DNA of 25,825 nt from HB2-32-21 sp003448675 (GCA_041584755.1 JBFHDK010000045.1:1-25825), one strand, 5' to 3'. Shown: positions 7,723 to 15,564, counted from the first letter of the stretch. Notes: generated by a model not told the origin, from the letters alone. Translations and numbers: made by a program.

Positions 7723-8955
7723 ATGACAGACAGAAAGACACAGACCCTCATGCCCCTGGATGAGGCGCGTCGGCGTATGCTCGATGGCGTCAGCGCCGTT
7801 ACCGATACCGAGAACATAGCCTTGGCGGCCTTGAGTGGCCGGATTTTGGCCACAGACATCATCTCGCCGCTGAATTCGCCGCCCGCGGATAATTCCGCCA
7901 TGGATGGCTATGCGCTGTGTTTGCCGGAGGCACGGAAACCCACGGAATTCGTGGTGGTGGGTAAAGCCATGGCCGGCGTGCCTTTTGCCGGCGCTATCAG
8001 GGCGGGGCAGGCCATTCGCATTATGACCGGTGCCGAAGTCCCCGCCGGCGCCGACCGGGTGGTGATGCAGGAAAATACCGAGCGGGAGAATGAGCGGCTG
8101 CGGGTCACCTCCTTGCCGGAGAGCGGCGCCAATATTCGACGGGCCGGTGAAGACATGGCACGGGGCGAGCGGGTGTTTGTCGCTGGTCAGCGCCTGGGGC
8201 CAGTGGATATCGGGCTGTTGGCTACCCTCGGTTTAGCCGAGGTGTTGGTGCAAAGACCATTGATTGTCGCACTGTTTGCCAGCGGGGATGAATTGCGGCC
8301 GCCGGGTTCAGCTCTTGGCCCCGGCGAGATCTATGACAGCAACCGTTACTTCCTAACAGCTATGCTGGAGCGTCTGGGCTGTCGAGTGATTGATCTGGGG
8401 GTGGTGGCCGATGATCTGGACAGCCTGCGCAAAACCTATCAGCAAGCCGCTGATCAGGCTGATGTGGTGCTCACCTGTGGCGGTGCTTCGGTGGGTGAGG
8501 CGGACTACGCGCAACAGTTGCTTGCCGAACTCGGTCAGGTGGATTTCTGGAAAGTGGCGATCAAGCCTGGCAAGCCCTTTATGTTCGGCCGGCTGGGGGA
8601 GGCCGCATTTTTCGGTCTGCCCGGCAACCCGGTTTCGGCCCTGGTGACCTGCCACCAGCTGGTGCTGCCGGTGCTGGAAAAAATGCAGGGGGCGCAGCCG
8701 ACGAAACCACTGACTTTTAATGCCCGTAGTACCGTGAATATAAGGCGTAATCGCAAGCGACTGGATTTTCAGCGCGCCGTTTATCGAAGTGATGGCCAGG
8801 GTGGTTTTGATGTAACCCCCGATCCCCAACAGAGCTCTGGCGCCCTGAGTTCCTTCGGGCGCAGCAACTGTTTCATGTTGCTGGAAGCCGGTGACGAGGA
8901 GGTGCGCGCTGGTGAAGCCGTGGAGATTCTGCCCTTTGACCGCTGGGTGCGTTGA
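7723..8955 (+). CDS. moeA: Molybdopterin molybdenumtransferase MoeA
   Basis: MoeA inserts molybdate into adenylylated molybdopterin in the last step of molybdenum cofactor synthesis, in the cytoplasm. At 410 residues it is the same size as the E. coli enzyme. Motifs visible in order: PPADNSAMDGYAL (residues 53-65, with the conserved Asp of the SAMDGYA box), AGEDMARGE (141-149), the MoCF domain with IYDSN (203-207), TCGGASVGEADY (251-262), KPGKPFMFG (281-289) and GLPGNPVSALV (298-308), then the MoeA C-terminal barrel. The Shine-Dalgarno is weak (GTGGATC). No other moco gene is in the window, so it is a stand-alone copy here. It is followed 93 bp later on the same strand by a CoA-transferase gene. 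Confidence 0.96.
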   Translation: MTDRKTQTLMPLDEARRRMLDGVSAVTDTENIALAALSGRILATDIISPLNSPPADNSAMDGYALCLPEARKPTEFVVVGKAMAGVPFAGAIRAGQAIRIMTGAEVPAGADRVVMQENTERENERLRVTSLPESGANIRRAGEDMARGERVFVAGQRLGPVDIGLLATLGLAEVLVQRPLIVALFASGDELRPPGSALGPGEIYDSNRYFLTAMLERLGCRVIDLGVVADDLDSLRKTYQQAADQADVVLTCGGASVGEADYAQQLLAELGQVDFWKVAIKPGKPFMFGRLGEAAFFGLPGNPVSALVTCHQLVLPVLEKMQGAQPTKPLTFNARSTVNIRRNRKRLDFQRAVYRSDGQGGFDVTPDPQQSSGALSSFGRSNCFMLLEAGDEEVRAGEAVEILPFDRWVR

Positions 8956-9048
8956 GACAGATGCCGACGATTATAGGCTATAAGTTATGAGTCGCTCGAA
9001 TCTATTAGCTGGAAAAATTTTATTTTTATCAACTTCAAGGGGAATACC

Positions 9049-10284
9049 ATGACCAGGAAAAACATTCTCGAAGGCGTAAAGGTGCTGGATTTCTCCCAGC
9101 ACGTGGCGGGTCCGTCCTGCACCCGCATGATGGCGGAGATGGGCGCCGAGATTATCAAGGTGGAACTGGCGCCCATGGGCGACCAGGTGCGTTATGCCGG
9201 TTACCAGAAAGGCGGGCGGGGTATCTACTTCCTGCAGCAAAACCGCGGCAAGGATAGCCTCTGTATCGACGCCAAAACCGATAAGGGCCGGGAAATCCTC
9301 CACGCGCTGATTAAACAGGTTGATGTGGTGATCGAAAACTTCGCCCCCGGCGTGATCGGTCGCCTGGGCTGCGGCTGGGAGGTGGTCCATGAACTCAACC
9401 CCCAGTGCATTATGTGTTCCATATCCACCTTCGGCCAAACCGGGCCGCTGGCAGACCTGCCGGGCTTTGACTATATCGGTCAGGCCTATTCCGGTATCAC
9501 CAGTCTGATTGGCGAGGAAGACAGGGCGCCGAGTATTCCCGCCGCCGCCATCGGTGACACCATGACCGGCGCCCACGCCCTGGCCGCCATTAACGGCGCA
9601 CTGTTTCATCGGGCCATGGGTGGCGAGGGGGAATATATCGACGTCACCCTTCTGGACAGCTACTTCCATTGCCATGAAATGTATGTGGGCCTGTATAGCG
9701 CCAGCGAAGGCAAGCTCAAGCCCCGGCGCACCGGGTCTCACCAGCGCCTGGGTTGCCCCATGGGGGTATTCGAGGGCACTGACGGTTACATTATGATTAT
9801 CGCCACGCCACCTCAGTGGGAACGCCTTTGCGATGTGATGGAAATGCCCGAGCTGCGCAGCGACCCACGCTTTGCCGACGCCAACAACCGCATCCGCCAT
9901 CGCCACGAGTTGATCCCCATTATCGAGCAGTGGCTGCAAAGCCATGCCAGCGACAAGGACAGCATCGCCAAAATGGAGGCCGCGCGCATTCCGGTGGCCC
10001 CGGTGCTAAGCCTGCCCGAAGCCATGGAACATCCCCATCTGGTGGAGCGAGGCACCGTGCGCACCGTCACCCAGCGCGGTGCTGGCACCTTCAAAATGCC
10101 CGGTATGCCCCTGCGTTTTGGTAGTGTGCCCGTCGAGAATGATCTGGAAGCCCCCTACCGGGGTGAGCATAATTTCAAGGTGCTGAACGAATACCTGGGC
10201 TTTAGCCAGGCTCAGGTGGACGTTTTGAAAGCCGAGGGAGTACTGCTTGATGAGGATATTCCGGAAGGTATGGTTAGCGTCTGA
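9049..10284 (+). CDS. Class III CoA-transferase (CaiB/BaiF family), copy 1
   Basis: A 411-residue family III acyl-CoA:carboxylate CoA-transferase, moving CoA between a thioester donor and an organic acid. Family blocks: LDFSQHVAGPSCTRMMAEMGAEIIKVE (about residues 13-39), NRGKDSLCIDAK (65-76), ENFAPGVIGRLG (96-107), SISTFGQTGPLADLPGFDYI (124-143). The catalytic Asp is expected at residue 170 in AIGDTMTGAHA. AAGGGGA precedes the ATG. It is the only plus-strand copy and is about 8.5 kb from the five-gene minus-strand run. It has several distinct features: STFGQ instead of SAFGQ, SIPAAAIGD instead of a PML-type loop, and HQRLG where the others have HHYA/HHFA/HHNA. It may be functionally different. 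Alpha-methylacyl-CoA racemase is the same fold and cannot be excluded; the substrate is unknown. Confidence 0.92.
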   Translation: MTRKNILEGVKVLDFSQHVAGPSCTRMMAEMGAEIIKVELAPMGDQVRYAGYQKGGRGIYFLQQNRGKDSLCIDAKTDKGREILHALIKQVDVVIENFAPGVIGRLGCGWEVVHELNPQCIMCSISTFGQTGPLADLPGFDYIGQAYSGITSLIGEEDRAPSIPAAAIGDTMTGAHALAAINGALFHRAMGGEGEYIDVTLLDSYFHCHEMYVGLYSASEGKLKPRRTGSHQRLGCPMGVFEGTDGYIMIIATPPQWERLCDVMEMPELRSDPRFADANNRIRHRHELIPIIEQWLQSHASDKDSIAKMEAARIPVAPVLSLPEAMEHPHLVERGTVRTVTQRGAGTFKMPGMPLRFGSVPVENDLEAPYRGEHNFKVLNEYLGFSQAQVDVLKAEGVLLDEDIPEGMVSV

Positions 10285-10346
10285 ATTCCACGGGGGAGGG
10301 TGTTTAAGACGCTGTAGAGTCTGGTATGTCTCAACTGATGGAGCGG

Positions 10347-10598
10347 CTATCCGCTAGATCGGGATTTGTATTCTGGCTCGGCAATGGTCATTAAATAGTC
10401 AACCTTCTTGTATTCCCACTCCATTTGCTCACAGATGCGAATGCATTTTTCAATGCCTTTATTTTGGAATATGTGCTCCATCTTTGGGGCTGGTCTTACG
10501 CAGATAGGCGGGTCAAAAGCAAAAGTATTGGCCGTGCAGAAGTGGTCACCGTTGTGATCGCCGGAAACAAGCAGCATGATTTGTTTTCGTTTGATCAT
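10347..10598 (-). CDS. Small hypothetical protein (83 aa)
   Basis: I do not recognise this protein. It begins MIKRKQIMLLVSGDHNGDHF and contains four cysteines (CTAN, CVRP, KCIRICEQ) and a hydrophilic C-terminus. The ATG at 10598 is preceded by AGAGGGAG at good spacing; an earlier in-frame start (adding MSFLEGAK) would lie over this ribosome site. No signal peptide or clear membrane segment is seen. It is divergent from the next small ORF with only 33 bp between, and its 3' end is 62 bp from the CoA-transferase stop. The DNA is more AT-rich than the flanking genes. A real gene is plausible but unproven. Confidence 0.45.
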   Translation of the reverse strand: MIKRKQIMLLVSGDHNGDHFCTANTFAFDPPICVRPAPKMEHIFQNKGIEKCIRICEQMEWEYKKVDYLMTIAEPEYKSRSSG

Positions 10599-10631
10599 TT
10601 TAGCTCCCTCTAAAAAGGACATTATACCACA

Positions 10632-10895
10632 ATGGGAAAAGTGTCTTACCTCGGAAAGGGGATAAAAATCGTTACAAAACAGCTAGATAGCTTGGCAAAG
10701 CAGGGATATGCCAGCAAGTGGTATCACGGCGCCGCCGGGGACGTTAGGCCGGATCAAATCGACTTTGGCAAGCTCGGATCGGTTACGGAAAACGAGGCGG
10801 CGAAGCAGGGTTTCATGCTGCATTCAAGCCTGGATGTTGCACCGCAGGCAGTAGCCATGATTTATGGCTGGCTGCGTAAGCAGTTGGCCATTTAA
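10632..10895 (+). CDS. Small hypothetical protein (87 aa)
   Basis: I do not recognise this protein. It begins MGKVSYLGKGIKIVTKQLDS and ends AVAMIYGWLRKQLAI, basic at the N-terminus and mildly amphipathic at the end, with no signal peptide. A stop codon at 10611-10613 fixes the start to the ATG at 10632; AGGA at 10616-10619 is a somewhat distant ribosome site (12 nt). It converges on the LLM gene with a 3-bp gap between stops. The sequence reads as real protein (balanced composition, 87 open codons). Together with the divergent 83-aa ORF it forms a two-gene island of unknown role. Confidence 0.5.
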   Translation: MGKVSYLGKGIKIVTKQLDSLAKQGYASKWYHGAAGDVRPDQIDFGKLGSVTENEAAKQGFMLHSSLDVAPQAVAMIYGWLRKQLAI

Positions 10896-10898
10896 TCG

Positions 10899-11804
10899 TC
10901 ACAACTCGCTGGCCAAAAACTCCACCGTCGTATCGTGATCTCCAACGCCCAGAATGGCGCAATTCAGATCGGTGACGCCGATATCGCGCAGGCGCTGGAT
11001 GTATTTTCGTAGCTCGCCTTCGTCGCCGATATTGGCGATGCCGGAAGGCCCTGACGCGCCTTCTTTCGCCAGCATGGCCTTGTAGGAATCCAGCTGGCCA
11101 TACATTTTCATGCCCTTGTCGATGCGTTCAATGGCGGAATCCCGGTCACTGATAATGGCCGTAGGCACGCCGGCGACAATGCGTGGTTCGGGCCGGCCCG
11201 CCTCGGCGGCGGCCTTGCGTATTTTCGGGATGATGTGATCTTCGAGGGTTTTCGGGCCGGTCATCCAGGTGATGGTGCCGTCGGCCAGGGTGCCGGCCAG
11301 GTTCAGCATGACATCACCCAGGGCCGCCACCAGCAGTGGTACGGATTCGGATTCGGGTACGGCGATCTTGCCGCGGGCACCGTATTGCTCACCCTGATAA
11401 TCGACTTTTTCATTGCGTAGTGCCGGCGCCAGCACGTTCAGGTATTCGCGCATGTGCCGGGCCGGCTTGTCGTAGGACATGCCAAACATGCCTTCGATAA
11501 TGGGCTTGTGGGACAGGCCGATGCCCAGATTAAAGCGCCCTGAAGCAGCGGCATTGGTGGTGGCGGCCTGCTGGGCCATCACCAGTGGGTGGCGGGGGTA
11601 GGAGGGCACAACGGCGGTGCCCAATTTGATACGGCTAGTGTTTTGCCCGACCACCGCCAATGCGGTCATGGCGTCCAGGCCCAGCATATGAGCCATCCAG
11701 AAGCAGTCAAAGCCCAGGGCTTCCATTTTTTGCGCGCGTTCAATGAGGCCCGCAAAGGTGGTTTCGGGGCCGGAGGCGGCGCCAGAGTTGATGCCTATTT
11801 TCAT
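10899..11804 (-). CDS. LLM-class oxidoreductase, F420-dependent-like
   Basis: A 301-residue luciferase-like monooxygenase family protein. It begins MKIGINSGAASGPETTFAGLIERAQKMEALGFD..., the normal first strand and helix. TSRIKLGTAVVPSYPRHP (residues 56-73) and SGRFNLGIGLSH (88-99) are the family core motifs, and the C-terminal GDEGELRKYIQRLRDIGVTDLN is typical of the class. Sequence style resembles subfamilies annotated as F420-dependent in actinobacteria, but the cofactor (F420 or FMN) cannot be decided by eye. It lies 43 bp downstream of another LLM gene and is probably co-transcribed with it. The Shine-Dalgarno (GAGAAA) is weak. The substrate is unknown. Confidence 0.87.
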   Translation of the reverse strand: MKIGINSGAASGPETTFAGLIERAQKMEALGFDCFWMAHMLGLDAMTALAVVGQNTSRIKLGTAVVPSYPRHPLVMAQQAATTNAAASGRFNLGIGLSHKPIIEGMFGMSYDKPARHMREYLNVLAPALRNEKVDYQGEQYGARGKIAVPESESVPLLVAALGDVMLNLAGTLADGTITWMTGPKTLEDHIIPKIRKAAAEAGRPEPRIVAGVPTAIISDRDSAIERIDKGMKMYGQLDSYKAMLAKEGASGPSGIANIGDEGELRKYIQRLRDIGVTDLNCAILGVGDHDTTVEFLASEL

Positions 11805-11847
11805 GGGGAATTTCTCGCAGGTTTTTTGTTAATGGGCAGAATAGTGT

Positions 11848-12759
11848 TTAGCGGAATTCGGGGATAACTTCCTCGGCGATCAGACGCAGGTTTTCGTCCA
11901 CATAGCCTTCCTGGCAGGCGGAGGTGAGCATAAACAGCTCGGCGCCGGCGTCGATATATTCCCGCAGACGCTGGCGGCAGTCTTCCGGGGTGCCGATCAG
12001 GGTGTATTTGCCCACCAGCTTGTCGAAATCCTGGGCGTATTGCTTGCCCAGCTGGGCGGCGGCCATTTCCCTCGCCGTGTCTCGATCCTTGTGCACCGCG
12101 GTAAAGATAAACACGCCGTTGCGGAAATTATCCATGCTCATGCTGTGTTCGGCGCGGATGCCACTGATCAGTTCGACGCTGTCTTTAAGCATTTCGGGGG
12201 TGTACATATAGGGCAGCCAGCCATCGCCGTGCAGGGCGGCGCGTTTTTTGGCGGCGTCCTGGCGGCCGGCGACCCAGATGGGTGGCGTGGGTTGTTGAAT
12301 GGGGCGGGGATTCAAGGTGACTTCGTTTAGGGTATTAAAACGACCTTTATAGGTGACGCCCTCGTATTGCCAGAGTTCGCGGATCACTTCCAGGGCTTCG
12401 TTAGTACGGGCGCCACGTTCCTTCACCGGCACACCGCAGGCTTCAAACTCCTTGGGGAATTCCCCGCCGACCCCGACGCCAAACATATAGCGCCCTCCCG
12501 AAGCGTTATCCAGCGCGGCGCCCATTTTGGCGGCCAGGGCCGCTGGGTACAGGGGCAGCAGCACAATGGTGCTCATCAGCTTGACCCGCTCCGTCGCGCC
12601 GGCGGCCACGCTCAGGGTAATAAAGGTATTACCGATGGGGGTGTGAAACATGACGTGCTCACCGGCGCTAACGATGTCAAAGCCGAGCGCCTCGATGCGT
12701 CGGGCGGCCGTGGCGATGTCGGTAACGGTGCGGATGCCGGTGCCAAATTCAATAGCCAT
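11848..12759 (-). CDS. LLM-class oxidoreductase, F420-dependent-like (second of pair)
   Basis: A 303-residue luciferase-like family protein, first in a two-gene LLM unit. Motifs: ARRIEALGFDIVSAGEHV (residues 19-36, with the usual GEH), VKLMSTIVLLPLYPA (59-73), ASGGRYMFGVGVGGEFPKEFEACGV (86-110), and the C-terminal LIGTPEDCRQRLREYIDAGAELF. The last is the common 'G(S/T)PE(D/E)' block of F420/FMN LLM enzymes. AAGGAGA lies 6 nt before the ATG, a strong ribosome site. It is only distantly similar to the downstream LLM gene, so the pair is not a recent duplication. It is divergent from the amidohydrolase pair. The substrate is unknown. Confidence 0.88.
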   Translation of the reverse strand: MAIEFGTGIRTVTDIATAARRIEALGFDIVSAGEHVMFHTPIGNTFITLSVAAGATERVKLMSTIVLLPLYPAALAAKMGAALDNASGGRYMFGVGVGGEFPKEFEACGVPVKERGARTNEALEVIRELWQYEGVTYKGRFNTLNEVTLNPRPIQQPTPPIWVAGRQDAAKKRAALHGDGWLPYMYTPEMLKDSVELISGIRAEHSMSMDNFRNGVFIFTAVHKDRDTAREMAAAQLGKQYAQDFDKLVGKYTLIGTPEDCRQRLREYIDAGAELFMLTSACQEGYVDENLRLIAEEVIPEFR

Positions 12760-12807
12760 TTTGTTCTCCTTGATTTGCCGCGTGCGCTGTTGGCTGGTGT
12801 CGTGGTT

Positions 12808-12836
12808 ATCCTAAACACTTGCTCTTACGTGATCAA
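12808..12836 (-). promoter_or_regulatory. Putative sigma70 promoter of the LLM gene pair
   Basis: On the minus strand TTGATC (12831-12836) is followed after exactly 17 nt by TAGGAT (12808-12813). Each hexamer matches four of six consensus bases. Transcription would begin near 12801 and give a leader of about 40 nt before the ATG at 12759, with the strong AAGGAGA in it. Confidence 0.5.
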
Positions 12837-12923
12837 TTTATTCGCCCATGGCAAGAGGGGGTGGCCATTTGCCTGTCTTTTCTCGGTGGTCATTGACGGA
12901 AATCAAGCAGTGTGGGAATCATG

Positions 12924-12968
12924 TTTGACGGTGTTTTAGTGAATTGTAAAAGTGCCAACCTCTTTACA
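12924..12968 (+). promoter_or_regulatory. Conserved upstream element, copy A (amidohydrolase 1)
   Basis: TTTGAC (12924-12929), then 19 nt, then AAAGTGCCAACC, two bases, TTTACA (12949-12968). The same arrangement with identical spacing occurs before the paralogous gene, at 14305-14349; 16 of 20 bases of the right-hand block agree. It ends 80 nt before the amidohydrolase start. It holds a good -35-like TTGACG but no convincing -10 at 16-18 nt, which suggests an activator site or unusual promoter. Confidence 0.5.
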
Positions 12969-13048
12969 AATGCCAGCGTGAAGGCGTGCTGGCCCCCGTA
13001 TTTTTCACCATGGATTCAAATCCTGATCAAGATAAAGAGGTAGCAGTA

Positions 13049-14161
13049 ATGCGAAAAAAAGCGATATCGGCGGATTCTCATATCGTAGAGCCCCCCAATT
13101 GTTATTCAGATTTTATCGATCCGAAGTTTCGAGACCGGGCGCCCCAGGTTGTCGACGGCCCCGGTGGCGCGGCTATTTTTAATATTCCCGGGCTGGATGA
13201 CATCATTCCTTTGGGTTTGCTGGGTGCGGCAGGGGTTCCCGCCGAAGATTTGCCCAAGCACCGTACTGATAAATTCGAGGATATTCCTCTGGCGGCCTGG
13301 GATCCGAAATACCGCGCTGAAATTCAGGAGCGCGATGGCGTCTGTGCCGAGATCATCTATGCCTCGGTAGGCATGGTCATGTGTTCCCACAAGGATTATG
13401 AGTATAAGTCTGCCTGTTTCGACGCTTACAACCGCTGGTTGCAAACCTTCTGTGATGGCGCTCCTGACTCACTATTCGGCCTGGCCCAGACTGCGGTAGT
13501 TTCCGTGGATCGCGCCATAGAAGACTTCCGCAAGGCCAAGGAGATGGGCATGGTCGGCATGATGATGCCGGGTCGTCCTCAGTATGAGGATTATGACCAT
13601 CCCGATTATGATGCCCTGTGGCAATGCGCGGTTGATCTGGATCTGCCTGTTTGCTTCCACATCCTGACGTCCGACGATTGTGGCGTGAAAGAAGTGTTGG
13701 CGCCCAAGCGCGGCCATCCCGCCAACGGATTTATGAACATCATTCGTGGTGTACAGGATGTGATGGGCGTATTCTTGTTTGGCGGTGTCTTTGAAAACCA
13801 TCCCAATCTGAAAATGGTGGTTGCCGAAGGTGATGCCGGCTGGATACCGCATTACAAATATCGTGCTGACCACGCCATCAAGCGACTCGGCCCCGCTGTT
13901 GAGTCCAAACTCACCCGTATGCCCAGTGAATACATCACGGAAAATATTTCCTTTACTTTCCAGGATGATTTGACGGCTTACCAGAACCAGGAAGTGGTCG
14001 ATAGTGGATGCTTAATCTGGGCTAACGATTATCCGCATACCGATGCGTCATGGCCCCATTCCCAGCAGATCCTGGATGAACAGATGGCGCACCTGAGCAT
14101 TGAGCAGCAAAACGCCTGTATTCACGATAATGTGAAGAAGCTGTTTAATTTGCCAGTCTAA
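13049..14161 (+). CDS. Amidohydrolase-2 family metal-dependent hydrolase/decarboxylase, paralogue 1
   Basis: A 370-residue TIM-barrel protein of the amidohydrolase-2 (ACMSD/LigW-like) family, whose members hydrolyse or decarboxylate organic acids with a single divalent metal. It begins MRKKAISADSHIVEPPN; the D9-S10-H11 pair sits where the family's HxH/ExH metal site lies. Other likely active-site residues are H204 (VCFHILTS), H268/H275 (GWIPHYKYRADH) and D327 in WANDYPH. The ATG at 13049 is chosen because it aligns exactly with the start of the downstream paralogue and is preceded by GAGG at 8 nt; the open frame extends 21 codons further upstream. It is about 82% identical (68 differences in 370 positions, counted by eye, no gaps) to the gene at 14422. 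Substrate unknown. Confidence 0.9.
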   Translation: MRKKAISADSHIVEPPNCYSDFIDPKFRDRAPQVVDGPGGAAIFNIPGLDDIIPLGLLGAAGVPAEDLPKHRTDKFEDIPLAAWDPKYRAEIQERDGVCAEIIYASVGMVMCSHKDYEYKSACFDAYNRWLQTFCDGAPDSLFGLAQTAVVSVDRAIEDFRKAKEMGMVGMMMPGRPQYEDYDHPDYDALWQCAVDLDLPVCFHILTSDDCGVKEVLAPKRGHPANGFMNIIRGVQDVMGVFLFGGVFENHPNLKMVVAEGDAGWIPHYKYRADHAIKRLGPAVESKLTRMPSEYITENISFTFQDDLTAYQNQEVVDSGCLIWANDYPHTDASWPHSQQILDEQMAHLSIEQQNACIHDNVKKLFNLPV

Positions 14162-14253
14162 AAAGCCCGGAACCCGCGCGGCGACGGATTTCCTCCGATC
14201 GGTGTTTTAGCTTGCTCCTCGGCCAGTTGTTTTAGGCGAGTACGCAGGCCAAT

Positions 14254-14286
14254 AAAACCTCGAATCCCGAGTGGATTCGAGGTTTT
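14254..14286. terminator. Perfect inverted repeat, 14-bp arms and 5-nt loop (bidirectional terminator-like)
   Basis: AAAACCTCGAATCC and GGATTCGAGGTTTT pair perfectly around the loop CGAGT, 93 bp after the stop of amidohydrolase 1. The A- and T-tracts flanking a mixed stem resemble a Rho-independent terminator working in both directions. It separates amidohydrolase 1 from the promoter region of amidohydrolase 2, implying independent transcription units. Confidence 0.7.
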
Positions 14287-14304
14287 GGCGTGGTTGAAAA
14301 AATA

Positions 14305-14349
14305 TTTGACAAGGTATTTACGCTCCTGCAAAGTGTCAGCCGGTTTACA
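14305..14349 (+). promoter_or_regulatory. Conserved upstream element, copy B (amidohydrolase 2)
   Basis: TTTGAC (14305-14310), 19 nt, then AAAGTGTCAGCC, two bases, TTTACA (14330-14349), the same layout and spacing as the element before amidohydrolase 1. It contains a perfect -35-like TTGACA (14306-14311). It ends 72 nt before the ATG at 14422. The 19-nt spacer is hardly conserved (5 of 19), so the two ends look constrained. Confidence 0.5.
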
Positions 14350-14421
14350 TTGATTGCCGTGTCTTGATATTGGTAATTGTATTCACTATTTCTTTGTTGA
14401 TTTTTTACTTTGGAGGACATC

Positions 14422-15540
14422 ATGCGCAAGCCTGGTATTTCTGCGGACTCTCATATCGTTGAGCCGCCCAACACGTATATCGATTTTATCGATCCCAAAT
14501 TCCGGGATCGTGCCCCTCAAATGGTCGAAGGCCCTGGTGGCGTTCACATTTTCAATATCCCCGGCCTTGATGACATTATTCCTCTGGCTCTGCTCGGCGC
14601 CGCCGGTGTTCCTGCCGAGGACCTCGCCAAGTATCGCACTGCCAAGTTCGACGAGCTGCCCAACGCCGCCTGGAACCCCAAGTTCCGCGCTGAAGCTCAG
14701 GACCGTGATGGTGTCTGCGCAGAGATCATCTACGCCTCCGTTGGTATGGTGATGTGCTCCCACAAGGACTTTGAATACAAAACCGCTTGCATGCGTGCCT
14801 ACAACCGCTGGTTGCAAACTTTTTGTGAAGGCGCCCCTGGCCGTCTGTTCGGTCTCGCGCAAACGTCTGTTGAGTCTGTAGATGAAGCCATCAAGGACGT
14901 GGAGGAAGCCAAGAAAATGGGCTTTGTTGGCATGATGATGCCAGGTAAGCCTAAACATGAAGACTATGACCACGAAGATTACAACGCTCTGTGGCAGGCC
15001 TGTGTCGATCTGGACATGCCGGTTTGTTTCCACATTCTGACTTCCGAGGACAGTGGCGTTAAGGAAGTGCTGGCGCCCAAGCGCGGCCATCCCGCTAACG
15101 GCTTCATGAATATTGTTCGCGGTGTTCAGGATGTTCTGGGCGTATTCCTGTTCGGCGGTGTTTTCGAAGACAACCCCAACCTGAAAATGGTTATCGCCGA
15201 AGCGGATGCTGGCTGGATTCCTCACTATGCCTACCGCGCCGACCACGCGATCAAGCGCCTGGGTCCCGCTGTTGAGTGCAAGCTCACCAAGATGCCCAGT
15301 GAGTATCTGACCAAAAACGTTTCCTATACGTTCCAGGATGATTTAACGGCTTACCAGAATCTGGGTGTGGTCGATAGTGGTTGCCTGATGTGGGCGAATG
15401 ACTACCCCCATACCGATGCGTCCTGGCCTAACTCTCAGAATATCCTCAATGAGCAAATGGCTCATTTGACTGAAGAGCAGCAAAACGCCTGTACTCACGA
15501 TAACGTGAAAAAACTGTTCAACCTGCCGGTGAATGTTTAA
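14422..15540 (+). CDS. Amidohydrolase-2 family metal-dependent hydrolase/decarboxylase, paralogue 2
   Basis: A 372-residue protein, collinear with and about 82% identical to the preceding amidohydrolase, differing mostly by conservative changes. All candidate metal and active-site residues are kept: DSHIVEP at the N-terminus, VCFHILTS, GWIPHYAYRADH and WANDYPHTDASWP. The ATG at 14422 is preceded by GGAGGA at 5 nt, a strong ribosome site; a TTG at 14410 in the same frame overlaps that site and is not the start. The codon choice reads as more biased toward C-ending and other commonly preferred codons than in paralogue 1, suggesting higher expression (impression only). It ends with a textbook terminator. 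Substrate unknown; divergence with intact active sites suggests a different specificity or a dosage role. Confidence 0.91.
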   Translation: MRKPGISADSHIVEPPNTYIDFIDPKFRDRAPQMVEGPGGVHIFNIPGLDDIIPLALLGAAGVPAEDLAKYRTAKFDELPNAAWNPKFRAEAQDRDGVCAEIIYASVGMVMCSHKDFEYKTACMRAYNRWLQTFCEGAPGRLFGLAQTSVESVDEAIKDVEEAKKMGFVGMMMPGKPKHEDYDHEDYNALWQACVDLDMPVCFHILTSEDSGVKEVLAPKRGHPANGFMNIVRGVQDVLGVFLFGGVFEDNPNLKMVIAEADAGWIPHYAYRADHAIKRLGPAVECKLTKMPSEYLTKNVSYTFQDDLTAYQNLGVVDSGCLMWANDYPHTDASWPNSQNILNEQMAHLTEEQQNACTHDNVKKLFNLPVNV

Positions 15541-15564
15541 TCGCCTTCACGGATAAGTTGAACG

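Noticed and set aside
8971..9945. Long minus-strand open frame of 324 codons across CoA-transferase copy 1
   Set aside because: It is antisense to a clear family III CoA-transferase, has a low-complexity His/Gly/Ala-rich product, and similar antisense frames lie opposite copies 2-6. They are codon-bias shadows.
10425..10613. 62-codon plus-strand frame
   Set aside because: Antisense to the 83-aa ORF, which has the better ribosome site; this frame has none.
12986..13048. Longer N-terminus of amidohydrolase 1
   Set aside because: The extra 21 residues have no counterpart in the paralogue, whose start aligns with the ATG at 13049.
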